A DNA stretch of 64,000 bases from Mycobacteroides salmoniphilum (GTDB lineage: Bacteria > Actinomycetota > Actinomycetes > Mycobacteriales > Mycobacteriaceae): contig NZ_CP024633.1 of NCBI RefSeq assembly GCF_004924335.1, forward strand, positions 1,364,001 through 1,428,000. The letters run 5' to 3'. The position numbers and the translations under genes were made by a program. Below, piece after piece: positions 51,874 to 60,332 of this stretch. The first letter of the stretch is position 1. Every line of letters starts with the position of its first letter. The notes under the pieces were generated by a model. The model was not told where the DNA came from. It made no database searches and was given only the letters and a program-made list of their open reading frames with translations.

Positions 51874-51902
51874 GTTCGCCGTGAATTGCAATCACGGCGA
51901 AC
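51874..51902 (-). terminator. Hairpin between sulfatase and stf0
   Basis: GTTCGCCGTGA and TCACGGCGAAC are perfect 11-base arms around ATTGCAA. The sulfatase stop TGA is inside the stem. It may terminate most sulfatase transcripts, or attenuate read-through into stf0. Confidence 0.65.
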
Positions 51903-53268
51903 GTAACTGTTGTTCGATACCACGCTCGTCGGCGATGGCGGAACGGTTGGCTCCGGGCCTGCCATGGATGCGTAAGAATGTCTCGGTGTAGCGCTCGGAA
52001 ATGCGTGTGCCCGCGAAATCGGAGGGAATGACGTCGAGAGTCTTCTCTCGCCAATCGTTGAGGCGCAGTGCCAGATCGTCGGCGATGGCCTGGGACTTCT
52101 CGTTAGGATCGAGTCCCAGCAGGTTGTGTGCCTCGCCCGGGTCGTTGACAAGGTCGTAGAGCTCGCGATGCGGGCGAGGATTGGTGATGTGCGTGGCGAC
52201 GGCCCGCCCCGGTGGGCTGTCGGCAATGTCCCACGGCAGGTCTAGCACCGGCCTGGGTGCGTAATTCTCTATGTAGCTGTAATTCTTTGTTCGAATGGCC
52301 CGAATGGGATCAAAAGAATCGTGATATGTCTTCGCGGTGAATACCTCGGAGCGGACTTGTTCCAGTTCGCCCGTCGGTTTCAGAATATTGTCGGCATGTG
52401 AAATTCCCTGAATCTCCTCGGGAATGTCGACGCCGAGTAAGCCCAACAGGGTGGGCAGTAGATCGACCCCGCTGAAGAGCTCGTCGTACCGCACCGATTC
52501 GGTGGTGCGGCCCCGCGGAGGGCGGACGATCAATGCGATCCCAGTACCGGCGTCGTACAGAGTGGACTTGGCCCGTGGCAACGCCGGGCCGTGATCGGTC
52601 ATGAAGACGACCCAGGTGTTCTCATCGAGGCCCGTCTCGGCCAGCACCTGCAGCAGTTCACCGACCTTGGCGTCGGCCACCGCGATCGAGCCATAGAACT
52701 CGGCGAGGTCGTCGCGCACGTCGGGGGTGTCGGGTAAATAGTCCGGGACGTTCACCGTGTCGGCGTCGGACGGTTCATAACGCTCCCGAGGAAAGGGGCG
52801 GTGCGTTTCGAAGAATCCGGCGGTCAGTAGAAACGGCGCGTTGGGGGAATTGCGCAACCAGCGGCTCGCGTGTTCCACCACGTATTCGCAATACGAGTTG
52901 GATACGTCGTACTCGTCGAATCCCAGGGTGGCCGGATACGCCGTTTCATGCTGCATTCCGAACAGTGCTGTGTACCAGCCCGATCCGGACAGAATGTGGG
53001 GGAGCGTGCGCACTCCGGCGCGGTATTCCCAGCCGTGATGAGCCAGGCCGATAAGGCCATTGCTCTGCGGGTACCGGCCGGTGAAAAGCGAACCACGCGA
53101 CGGTGAGCACAGCGGCGCGGTGGCATGCGCGCGGGTGAACAGGATGCCATCGGCGGCCAGCTGGTCCAGGTGTGGGCTGGACACGTCCGGGTGCCCGTAG
53201 ACGCCTAGGTAGCGGCCGAGGTCGTGCCAATGCACGATCAGAACGTTGTCTCGTGACGCTTCGGTCAC
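51892..53268 (-). CDS. Type I sulfatase (Rv0296c-like)
   Basis: A 458-residue alkaline-phosphatase-fold sulfatase. The maturation motif [14 protein letters not shown] (C-x-P-S-R) has the Cys that becomes formylglycine. Metal ligands are visible: [10 protein letters not shown] (N-terminal Asp region) and [17 protein letters not shown] (Asp-His), with a Lys in KSTLYD. The overall type is like N-sulfoglucosamine sulfohydrolases; in M. tuberculosis Rv0296c sits directly beside stf0, as here. It would remove sulfate from a sulfated sugar or lipid. GTG 53268 has AAGGGAG at 5 bases; the longer frame has no family features. No secretion signal is seen, so it is probably cytoplasmic. Confidence 0.92.
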   Translation of the reverse strand: MTEASRDNVLIVHWHDLGRYLGVYGHPDVSSPHLDQLAADGILFTRAHATAPLCSPSRGSLFTGRYPQSNGLIGLAHHGWEYRAGVRTLPHILSGSGWYTALFGMQHETAYPATLGFDEYDVSNSYCEYVVEHASRWLRNSPNAPFLLTAGFFETHRPFPRERYEPSDADTVNVPDYLPDTPDVRDDLAEFYGSIAVADAKVGELLQVLAETGLDENTWVVFMTDHGPALPRAKSTLYDAGTGIALIVRPPRGRTTESVRYDELFSGVDLLPTLLGLLGVDIPEEIQGISHADNILKPTGELEQVRSEVFTAKTYHDSFDPIRAIRTKNYSYIENYAPRPVLDLPWDIADSPPGRAVATHITNPRPHRELYDLVNDPGEAHNLLGLDPNEKSQAIADDLALRLNDWREKTLDVIPSDFAGTRISERYTETFLRIHGRPGANRSAIADERGIEQQLRSP

Positions 53269-53388
53269 TGCGCTCCCTTCCTGGGGTTCGACGGTCCAGC
53301 CAACAGTGTGCATCCGTTGTCTGGCAACCCTTCGGCTCACCACGAGAGACTTCGGCGGCCGCGGCTCCGCGCACACGGCCTATCTGGA

Positions 53389-53394
53389 ACTATA
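53389..53394 (-). promoter_or_regulatory. Possible -10 element of the sulfatase gene
   Basis: TATAGT on the minus strand, about 120 bases before the sulfatase GTG, resembles a sigma-A -10 hexamer. A -35 match is weak. The resulting leader contains GTTG-N5-CAAC (53322-53334 region), a small dyad of unknown role. Confidence 0.3.
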
Positions 53395-54004
53395 GGGGTC
53401 TATTTGCTACTTGGCTGCGGACAGTGGCGGATCCCCAGTGATGTGTGCTGGATGCGTACAGAAGGTAATGCTTGCTAAGCAATCATTGTCTACCTCCGGA
53501 GATAGCGCTATACGGCGCGCGCCGGTGGTCTGTCGCCCCGATGTCGAGTTCGACGGCCTCGCAACTCTTGATCGCCCTGGCCTCTCCGGACGCGTTCAAG
53601 CCGTCAGCAAGGAGACTCTCGTGATGAGGTGCAGTTCGGGAGGGAATCGCCGAGCCGTCTGAGATACGGGCTCTCAGGAGCCGGGACCTGATATCGGCTT
53701 GTCAAAGTGCACTCACAACGCTGCACACCCGTCACGTCTCCACCTATTGAGACCATTACCGGGCAGATAGTCCAAGAATGGCTGTAGTCAATATCCACAC
53801 ACTGTGATTAAAAACACATTTTTAGCAAACTCATCTTATGTATCGGCCGCTCTGGCTTGTGGGATTCTGTCCTCTCAGGGGCAAAGGCCATGGTGAACAC
53901 TTTGCCCATGCCTGCGCATGGTTGGCGCCATGCTCAAGGAAATGTCCGTGAGCTGGCTTGCGTCACTACGAGCAAACTCGTTATCGATGCTTTCCGTCGG
54001 GAAT
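53395..54004. other. AT-richer region without a supported gene
   Basis: About 600 bases with no convincing reading frame: the open frames are short, unlike the neighbours in codon use, and match no family. Bases 53740-53850 are strikingly AT-rich. Small dyads are present (TTGCT-A-AGCAA near 53474, ATAGCGCTAT near 53505). It looks like decayed or transferred DNA; no repeats, integrase or tRNA border was seen. Confidence 0.5.
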
Positions 54005-54025
54005 CCAAGCTCGGCCCGAGCTTGG
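54005..54025. promoter_or_regulatory. Perfect 21-base palindrome upstream of the SRPBCC gene
   Basis: CCAAGCTCGG-C-CCGAGCTTGG has 10-base arms and a single centre base, 38 bases upstream of the next ATG. Its position fits an operator; no regulator gene is adjacent. A hairpin in the 5' mRNA is the alternative. Confidence 0.6.
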
Positions 54026-54063
54026 TGGGGTCGCCGTTGTTCTGTTGCTGAGGTGGGAACTGG

Positions 54064-54588
54064 ATGCTCATTGAGTGGGAGTTTCGACATGAGCGAGCAA
54101 AGGTGTGGGCAGCGATTTGGGATGCGGATCAGTGGCCGCTGGGTGTGAGCGGATTCAGCCCGGTCGTCGGCACGGTGTTCGTCGGTGGTCCGTTCCCGAC
54201 TATGGGGACTGATTATGTTGGCAGTCTCGAGTGTGAAGTGACCGAGCTGGTGCCGGTCAAGATGATCGCCATCGATGTTGTGGCACCCAGAATCTCGGGT
54301 CCGGCATCCACGTGGGAGTTTCGCTCTGAAATGTTCGACCGTGACGATGGTGGCACCCGAGCCGTCACGACCATCCACGGCGTTGATCCGACGAGTCGTG
54401 ATGAGAAGGTCGCTCTCGGAATCTTCACGTCGGTGGCCTCATGGATATACGGTCACGCGAGCAACGGTCTCGACCATCCCGCCCCGCGGCTTCCCGGCCG
54501 GCTTAGCAGAGGAGCGAAACAGCGCGGTCGACTCCCGAGACCAGCCGACCACGGAGATGGCGAAAATGATTGTGAAGAAACGACATAG
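54064..54588 (+). CDS. SRPBCC/AHSA1-type ligand-binding protein, C-terminus doubtful
   Basis: A 174-codon frame. Residues 5-135 fit the START/AHSA1 fold: HERAKVWAAIWDADQWPLGV, GSLECEVTELVPVKMIAIDV and WEFRSEMFDRDDGGTRAVTT are the family's helix, beta-strand and hydrophobic cavity elements, though the usual first beta strand is short. After GHASNGLDHPAP the sequence becomes Arg/Gly-rich and unlike the family; a different frame there reads FPAGLAEERNSAVDS, so a frameshift near 54480 is possible. Such proteins often bind small hydrophobic ligands or act with ArsR regulators. ATG 54064 lacks a strong ribosome binding site. Base use is less G+C-rich than the surrounding genes, suggesting transfer. 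Confidence 0.6.
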   Translation: MLIEWEFRHERAKVWAAIWDADQWPLGVSGFSPVVGTVFVGGPFPTMGTDYVGSLECEVTELVPVKMIAIDVVAPRISGPASTWEFRSEMFDRDDGGTRAVTTIHGVDPTSRDEKVALGIFTSVASWIYGHASNGLDHPAPRLPGRLSRGAKQRGRLPRPADHGDGENDCEETT

Positions 54589-54710
54589 CCACAGGCCGCG
54601 TTTAGGCGCCTGCTAATTCTGCCTCGCTCACGGCGCGGTGTAGCCCCGACAATTGGGGAACCAAGCGGTACATACCTTCTGGCGGATCGGGCCGAACCGG
54701 CAAGGTCGTC

Positions 54711-54902
54711 ATGTGGACCGGGCTGATACTCGCGGTTCTCGCTCCCGTCATGGCTGCCCTCTGGATGATGGCCGCACCGAGCGTCGTGGCCGAAGGCAGC
54801 AGCCAGAGCGCACATCACCACCACGCCGTCACTCAGACCGGCGACGCCAGCCACCAGAGCCTCGTCAACAGCGGTGGCGCCAAGCTCAACAACCAGTGGT
54901 GA
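54711..54902 (+). CDS. Small membrane or exported protein with His cluster
   Basis: A 63-residue frame: an N-terminal hydrophobic segment (MWTGLILAVLAPVMAALWMM) followed by a polar part with SAHHHHAVTQTG and ending KLNNQW. The first part could be a signal anchor. AAGG lies 6 bases before ATG 54711, and third codon positions are G+C-rich, in favour of a real gene. The four histidines could bind a metal, but no family is recognised. It is convergent with the ATPase gene, 12 bases away. Confidence 0.45.
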   Translation: MWTGLILAVLAPVMAALWMMAAPSVVAEGSSQSAHHHHAVTQTGDASHQSLVNSGGAKLNNQW

Positions 54903-54914
54903 CGTGATACGCGC

Positions 54915-56114
54915 TTAGCGAGAACCCCAATGCCACGACGGGGCTTTGAGCGCATCGAGCCCTACGATCTGCGTCTCGCCCCAGTCCTTGACAAGTTCGA
55001 GCCGCACCGCCGAACCCGCGTCATCGAACCGATCCTCGTCGCCCGCGAGGATCTCGCGCAACGGCCGTGCGGAAAGATGATCCACCAGCGCGTTGGCATG
55101 GGTGATCACGACCACCTGGGTTTTCGCGGCCGCCGCGCGAATGAGCGTCGCCAGCGGCGCGATGAGATCGGGATGCAGCGAGGTTTCCGGCTCGTTGAGC
55201 ACCATCAGCGGCGGTGGTTCGGGGCTCAGCAGCGCGGCCGCCCACAGCAGGAAACGCAGGGTGCCGTCGGACAACTCCGCGGCACGCAGTGGACGCAGCA
55301 TCCCGGACTGCTGAACCTGAAGATCGACGATCCCCTCACGCACGGCGACTGCCACCGCGGCGCCATCGAAGGCGGCGGCGACAACCTTGTCCAGAGTGTC
55401 GCTGCGGGTCTCGATGATTGTCTGGATAGCCGCGGCCACATCGCTGCCGTCATTCGATAGCACTGTGGTGCGCGTGCCGATCTGGGGTTGGCGTGCCGGT
55501 GCCAGTATGTCGACGCGGAATCCGTCGTAGAACCGCCAGCCACGCAGGGTGTCCCGGACTGCGCCCAATTCCGGTAATCTGCCCGGGAATTCGGAGAGTA
55601 CACTGCGATATGACGGCAGCGAGCGACTGAAACCCTCGAATCCGCGTCCCGAATCGGCGCGTGCCTCAACGACGGGACGGGTCCGTCGGACCAGGGTCGC
55701 GCTGGGGCGAAGAGATGGTCCAGTGAATACCGCCTCACGCTTGATCTCCGGGTCGCGACCGAAGGCGGAATCGCTGGGAATCGGCAGGCCAAGGTCTACC
55801 AGATAGCCAAAATCCGTTGATGCATAACCCAGTTCAATTGATACGGGTCGAGTGCGGACCGTAGGCTCAACGGTGCCGGTGCGTCGTGCGCCTTTGAGAT
55901 TTTCCGGCCCGGCCCACATGGCCGATTGCAATCCGCCCTGCCGCGCCAGTGAACCGATGATCTCGCCCCGACCACAATCGGCCAGTAGCTGCAGCGCCCG
56001 GTACAGCGAGGACTTTCCGGTGCCGTTAGCGCCGGTAATGACGGTGAGCTGAGCGAGCGGGAGCACAAGATCGCGCAGTGATCGGTATCCCCGGATGGCG
56101 ACGGTGGTGAGCAC
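54915..56114 (-). CDS. SMC/RecF-like AAA ATPase
   Basis: A 399-residue ABC-type ATPase of the predicted AAA_21 class. Walker A is GANGTGKSSLYRALQLLADC near residues 28-47; the signature-like ELSDGTLRFLLWAAALLS and Walker B MVLNEPETSLHPDLIAPL follow near 280-315, then VVITHANALVDHL as the switch His. The middle (100-250) is a variable domain without coiled-coil arms. Similar proteins are stand-alone ATPases in many genomes or parts of defence systems (OLD-like), but no TOPRIM, nuclease or partner gene is adjacent. It stands alone here, so no defence function is claimed. GTG 56114 start. Confidence 0.85.
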   Translation of the reverse strand: MLTTVAIRGYRSLRDLVLPLAQLTVITGANGTGKSSLYRALQLLADCGRGEIIGSLARQGGLQSAMWAGPENLKGARRTGTVEPTVRTRPVSIELGYASTDFGYLVDLGLPIPSDSAFGRDPEIKREAVFTGPSLRPSATLVRRTRPVVEARADSGRGFEGFSRSLPSYRSVLSEFPGRLPELGAVRDTLRGWRFYDGFRVDILAPARQPQIGTRTTVLSNDGSDVAAAIQTIIETRSDTLDKVVAAAFDGAAVAVAVREGIVDLQVQQSGMLRPLRAAELSDGTLRFLLWAAALLSPEPPPLMVLNEPETSLHPDLIAPLATLIRAAAAKTQVVVITHANALVDHLSARPLREILAGDEDRFDDAGSAVRLELVKDWGETQIVGLDALKAPSWHWGSR

Positions 56115-56279
56115 GGCGCCACGCTAATCAGTGGCACCGACAATGCAGACCTTTAAGAGACGTGCGAGGTGTGAGTTCTGGCACGGGCGCAGGCAGGAGC
56201 CTGCGCGTCGGCAAGAATCAGCACAGAACCTTCACAGTTTCTCCGCCACTGGACTGGCCATGCTTCACTACGGTGAGGC

Positions 56280-56840
56280 ATGGCCAGTCAGCTACCACAG
56301 CATCCTTCGCGGAGTGACCCACCACGCCCTTCACAGCCGCGGGCACGGGACTCGTTAGTGGGCTGGATCTTGCTGATTGCGACCGTAGCGACAAGTAGCG
56401 GAGCATTGTGGGCGTGGAGCTACCCCGACAGCGTCGCCCTCGTTATTCTCGCGGTGCCACCGGCATTGCTGGTGTTCGCGGGCTGGCGTGTGTGGCTGTT
56501 GTCGAATCGACCGGTGCGCTGGCATACGGTCGCCATACCCATCCTGGCGGTGGTGACCGTGGTGTTGATGTGCTTTCAGGTGCCAGTGAAGGTACGGTTC
56601 GCGGATTCCCGCAGCAACTTTGAGGCTGCGGTCCGCGAGATCGAGGCAGGAACTCCGCTCGAGAAGTACTCCGGTATAAACGTCGGCACTTACGAGGTAT
56701 CGGGCGTGGATCGCAGGGGTGCCAACATCTATTTCTCGATCGTGGACAGCGGCTTTGTCGACCACAACTATTTCGCCTATATGCCGGAAGGCCCTACGGA
56801 GGCCGCGTATCACCTGGCTGGGCTCTGGTATGTCGACTGA
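56280..56840 (+). CDS. Hypothetical membrane protein with extracellular domain
   Basis: A 186-residue protein. A Pro/Ser/Arg-rich N-terminus precedes three hydrophobic segments (VGWILLIATVATSSGALWAW, VALVILAVPPALLVFAGWRV and WHTVAIPILAVVTVVLMCF) and a C-terminal domain of about 80 residues (FEAAVREIEAGTPLEKYSGI ... VGTYEVSGVDRRGANIYFSI). The end (ESVDHNYFAYMPEG-type pattern) resembles no family recognised here. It lies between the ATPase and tex genes, transcribed alone. Confidence 0.6.
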   Translation: MASQLPQHPSRSDPPRPSQPRARDSLVGWILLIATVATSSGALWAWSYPDSVALVILAVPPALLVFAGWRVWLLSNRPVRWHTVAIPILAVVTVVLMCFQVPVKVRFADSRSNFEAAVREIEAGTPLEKYSGINVGTYEVSGVDRRGANIYFSIVDSGFVDHNYFAYMPEGPTEAAYHLAGLWYVD

Positions 56841-56896
56841 CCTGGACACGTGCAGCGTGGCGGACCGGCGACTCCTGTGCCAGTCCCCGTGCACGA

Positions 56897-59251
56897 TTAA
56901 CGCCCGAAGCCCGCGTTACGCAACGCGTCCGCCATCGAGCCCGTCGCCCGGCTTTCCTGCTGGCGCCCGGAATTCTTGCTGCGGTTCTGGTTTGGCCGTC
57001 CCTGATTCTTGTCGTCACGTCGGGGAGCGCCGGCGTTGGCTCGCTCGGGGCGCTTGCCTTGCTGCGGCTCGTCATTGAGGCGCAGGGTCAGTCCGATGCG
57101 CTGACGCGGGATGTCCACATCGGCGACCTTGACCCGCACCACCTGGCCGGACTTGACCACCTCATGGGGGTCGGACACGTACCGATCAGCCATCGCCGAG
57201 ACGTGCACGAGGCCATCCTGATGCACGCCGATATCAACAAACGCACCGAAGGCGGCCACGTTGGTCACCACACCCTCGAGCACCATGCCGACCTTCAGAT
57301 CCGACACCTTTTCGACGCCCGCCGCGAAGGTGGCCGTGGTGAACGCGGGCCGCGGGTCACGTCCCGGCTTCTCCAGCTCGCCGAGAATGTCTGTCACGGT
57401 GGGAATTCCGAACCGATCATCGGCGAAGTCCGCGGGCTTGAGCGAGCGCAGCGAACGCTCGTTGCCGATCAGCTCGGCGAGGGTGACGCCCGACCGGTCC
57501 AGAATCTTGCGCACCACCGGGTAGGACTCGGGATGTACCCCGGACGCGTCAAGCGGGTCATCGCCTTCACGGATGCGTAGAAATCCGGCGCACTGCTCAA
57601 AGGCCTTGGGGCCCAATCGGGGAACTTCCAGCAGTCCCTTGCGGCTACGGAAGGCGCCCACCTTTTCGCGGTGCGCGACGATGGACTCGGCCAGGGATTC
57701 TGTCACCCCGGATACCCGTGCGAGCAGCGGCACCGAGGCTGTATTCAAGTCGACACCGACCGCGTTCACGGCGTCCTCGACCACCACATTGAGACTGCGC
57801 GCGAGCGTGCCGGGAGTGACGTCGTGCTGGTACTGCCCGACGCCGATCGACTTGGGTTCGATCTTCACCAACTCGGCCAACGGATCCTGCAGGCGGCGCG
57901 CGATCGACACTGCACCGCGCAGCGTCACGTCGAGGTCAGGAAGCTCGTGTGCGGCGTAGGCGGAGGCCGAATAGACCGACGCGCCCGCCTCGCTGACCAT
58001 CGCCTTTGTCGGGGCCTTGGCGCCGGCGGCCTTGATATCGGCGATGAGCTCGGCCGCCAGCGCATCGGTTTCGCGCGACGCGGTTCCGTTGCCGACGGCG
58101 ATCAGCTCGACACTATGGCGGGCGACGAAGGCTGCGAGAGTGGCCTTGGCCTCATCCCACTTCTTCTGTGGCTGGTGTGGGTAGACCGCGCAGGTGTCGA
58201 CCACCTTGCCGGTGCCGTCCACCACAGCCACCTTGACACCCGTCCGGAACCCGGGGTCCAGGCCCAACGTGGCGCGGGTACCGGCGGGGGCAGCGAGCAG
58301 CAGATCCTTGAGGTTGCGAGCGAAGACTCCGACGGCGTCTTCCTCGGCGCGTTGGCGCAGTTTCAGTCGGGCATCGACGGAGGCCGAGAACATGAGCTTG
58401 GCGCGCCAGGCCACCCGGACGGTTCCGGCAAGCCACGGGGTCGCCGGGGTCTTCGCGGTCAGATTGACTCCGAGTGATTGCGCGACCATGGCCTCATACG
58501 GCGCGTCCTCACCGCCGTCGAAGTTGAGGGCGAGCACCTGCTCCTTCTCGCCGCGCATGACGGCCAGCACCCGGTGCGAGGGCATGGTCTCCAGGGACTC
58601 CGAGAACTCGAAGTAGTCACGGTACTTCTGCGCGGCTTCGCTTTTCGCCGCGTCTTCCGACCACGGGGCGGTCCGTAGGGAGCCGTCGGCCCAGAACTTG
58701 GTGCGGGTGGCGCCGACGAGTTCGGCGTCCTCGGCGGCGCGCTCGATGAGGATGTGGCGCGCGCCGTCGAGTGCGGCGTTGGCGTCGGCGACATCCTCGG
58801 TGAGGAACTCGGCGGCCACCTCGTCGGGCACCAGATTCGGGTCTGAGAGCAGCCGGTCGGCCAGCGGTTCCAGCCCGGCCTCACGAGCGATCTGTGCCTT
58901 GGTGCGCCGCTTGGGCTTGTACGGCAGGTAGATGTCCTCGATACGTGCCTTGGTGTCGGCCGAGAGCAGTGCCGCCTTGAGGTCGTCGGTGAGCTTGCCC
59001 TGTTCCTCGATAGAGGACAGCACCGCGGCGCGACGGTCGTCGAGTTCCCGCAGGTACCGCAGCCGCTCTTCGAGAGTGCGAAGCTGGCCGTCGTCCAGGC
59101 TGCCGGTGACTTCCTTGCGGTATCGCGCGATGAATGGGACCGTCGCACCCTCGTCGAGCAGCCGAACCGCCGCTGTGACCTGGGCCTCAGCGACTTCCAG
59201 TTCCGCAGCGAGGCGAGCATTTACAGATTTCACGGTCACGCTCTGAGTCAC
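56897..59251 (-). CDS. tex: Tex-family RNA-binding transcription accessory protein
   Basis: A 784-residue Tex protein, the usual length. The N-terminal helical region (LLDEGATVPFIARYRKEVTG) is the family signature, followed by the YqgF/RNase H-like domain (LGLDPGFRTGVKVAVVDG), two helix-hairpin-helix motifs (VPLLARVSGVTESLAESIVA) and an S1 RNA-binding domain (about 640-715: GMVLEGVVTNVAAFGAFVDI, HQDGLVHVSAMAD). A basic Asn/Gln/Arg tail ends the protein (GRPNQNRSKNSGRQQ). It binds nucleic acid and influences transcription and gene expression globally. Confidence 0.96.
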   Translation of the reverse strand: MTQSVTVKSVNARLAAELEVAEAQVTAAVRLLDEGATVPFIARYRKEVTGSLDDGQLRTLEERLRYLRELDDRRAAVLSSIEEQGKLTDDLKAALLSADTKARIEDIYLPYKPKRRTKAQIAREAGLEPLADRLLSDPNLVPDEVAAEFLTEDVADANAALDGARHILIERAAEDAELVGATRTKFWADGSLRTAPWSEDAAKSEAAQKYRDYFEFSESLETMPSHRVLAVMRGEKEQVLALNFDGGEDAPYEAMVAQSLGVNLTAKTPATPWLAGTVRVAWRAKLMFSASVDARLKLRQRAEEDAVGVFARNLKDLLLAAPAGTRATLGLDPGFRTGVKVAVVDGTGKVVDTCAVYPHQPQKKWDEAKATLAAFVARHSVELIAVGNGTASRETDALAAELIADIKAAGAKAPTKAMVSEAGASVYSASAYAAHELPDLDVTLRGAVSIARRLQDPLAELVKIEPKSIGVGQYQHDVTPGTLARSLNVVVEDAVNAVGVDLNTASVPLLARVSGVTESLAESIVAHREKVGAFRSRKGLLEVPRLGPKAFEQCAGFLRIREGDDPLDASGVHPESYPVVRKILDRSGVTLAELIGNERSLRSLKPADFADDRFGIPTVTDILGELEKPGRDPRPAFTTATFAAGVEKVSDLKVGMVLEGVVTNVAAFGAFVDIGVHQDGLVHVSAMADRYVSDPHEVVKSGQVVRVKVADVDIPRQRIGLTLRLNDEPQQGKRPERANAGAPRRDDKNQGRPNQNRSKNSGRQQESRATGSMADALRNAGFGR

Positions 59252-59333
59252 GCCGAGGGACCCTACCCAATGCGGGGGGCAGAGTTGGGGAGCGGATCGC
59301 GTGAGTTGGGCAATTTATGGCAAAAGGGCTACG

Positions 59334-60236
59334 TCAGCTGCGCTGATGCTGTTCCAGCAAGGCGGCCGTGAAGCGATACAGGGACAACAGCGAGATGAAT
59401 CCGAACATGAACAGGATGACGCTGCCGACTGACTCGTTCACGGGATTGAGGAACAACCCGAAGGCGTATGCCCCGATGACCACGATGGGTGCGGCGTCGA
59501 CCCAGCTGAGTGGACGCTGTTCTGATCGCGCCAGCGCGTCCTTGCCGAGGAAGGGAAGGAGCACGAACGAGATGATGAGCGTGATGAGGAAGCCCCAGAT
59601 CGCCCAACCGATGGGCAGGGCCGGATCGCCGAAGAACGAGTCCTCCGGGGCGAGCGCCCTGGACTTGCCGACCCATTCATAGATGCCGAACTTCGTGCAG
59701 AAACCGTTGGCCAAGAAGGCAATCCAGGCGTGCAGCATGCCATAGAGCACGCAATGCCAGACGACCTGCCATGGTCGTAAGGTGCGTGGGTTCACCACGA
59801 TCTTCCCGTCGAGTATCACGTTGATGATCACGTAGATCGGCCACAGCAGCGCGACCATGCCGACGGGAACGAGCAGGGGAACGCTGCCGATGTGCGGTCC
59901 CATCATCGGAATGTCGCCGTAACGCAGATCGCCCCAGATGAATCCGCCGAAGCTGATGTTGGCCTGCTCGAATGCCCACTCCACGATGGAAGCGATGACG
60001 AAGTAGGCCGAGGCGAGTTTCACGCCGAGGTGTTTGAGCATGTGCCCAAATACCGCGATGACCAGCGCCAGCGAGGTGATGGTCTGGGCGGCTACGGGCA
60101 GGCCCGCTCCGCCGGTCGAGATGCCCGACCACAGCGTCATGACGACCCACACCACGCAGGCGACACCGAGGGCCACGTCGATGGGACGTGTCTTCCGCTC
60201 GTGGTGGTTCGTGCGGTTCTCGGTCTCCGTGCTCAT
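59334..60236 (-). CDS. Carotenoid-biosynthesis-type membrane protein (CruF/DUF422 family)
   Basis: A 300-residue integral membrane protein with about seven helices. The central segment ANISFGGFIWGDLRYGDIPM, GSVPLLVPVGMVALLWPIYV matches the carotenoid hydratase CruF family (PF04240), which adds water to carotenoid ends. ATG 60236 is chosen with AAGGGA nine bases upstream. It is divergent from a tetR gene with a long palindrome between; in other actinobacteria CruF works with carotenoid desaturases, which are not in this window, so function here is inferred from the family only. Confidence 0.75.
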   Translation of the reverse strand: MSTETENRTNHHERKTRPIDVALGVACVVWVVMTLWSGISTGGAGLPVAAQTITSLALVIAVFGHMLKHLGVKLASAYFVIASIVEWAFEQANISFGGFIWGDLRYGDIPMMGPHIGSVPLLVPVGMVALLWPIYVIINVILDGKIVVNPRTLRPWQVVWHCVLYGMLHAWIAFLANGFCTKFGIYEWVGKSRALAPEDSFFGDPALPIGWAIWGFLITLIISFVLLPFLGKDALARSEQRPLSWVDAAPIVVIGAYAFGLFLNPVNESVGSVILFMFGFISLLSLYRFTAALLEQHQRS

Positions 60237-60280
60237 GGGCACCAGTCCCTTCCATCGCTTAGATCGCTCTTAGAATGGAA

Positions 60281-60298
60281 AATTATTCTAGAACAATT
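60281..60298. promoter_or_regulatory. 18-base palindrome AATTATTCT-AGAACAATT
   Basis: The arms match at 8 of 9 positions, with a further AGAAT/ATTCT dyad overlapping on the left (60272-60289). It lies between the divergent CruF-type and tetR genes and is a likely TetR operator. TATTGT at 60321-60326 is 6 bases before the tetR GTG, a leaderless promoter layout. Confidence 0.65.
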
Positions 60299-60332
60299 CT
60301 CTAGTCAAGAGGCGGTTCAGTATTGTTCGGTG

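Noticed and set aside
53269..53400. Possible SAM-type riboswitch before the sulfatase
   Set aside because: A GGCAACC sequence and small dyad are present, but on the strand opposite to the sulfatase and without the remaining conserved stems of any SAM riboswitch class.
53875..54378. 167-codon minus-strand frame overlapping the SRPBCC gene
   Set aside because: No family features and atypical composition; the plus strand holds a recognisable SRPBCC fold over the same bases.
54915..56114. Phage-defence function for the SMC/RecF-like ATPase
   Set aside because: There is no TOPRIM domain, nuclease or partner gene, and neighbours are housekeeping or hypothetical genes, so a defence role is not supported.
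59892..60332. N-terminal extension of the TetR at 60333
   Set aside because: The upstream frame is antisense to the CruF-like gene and crosses the operator; the TetR family N-terminus begins right after GTG 60333.
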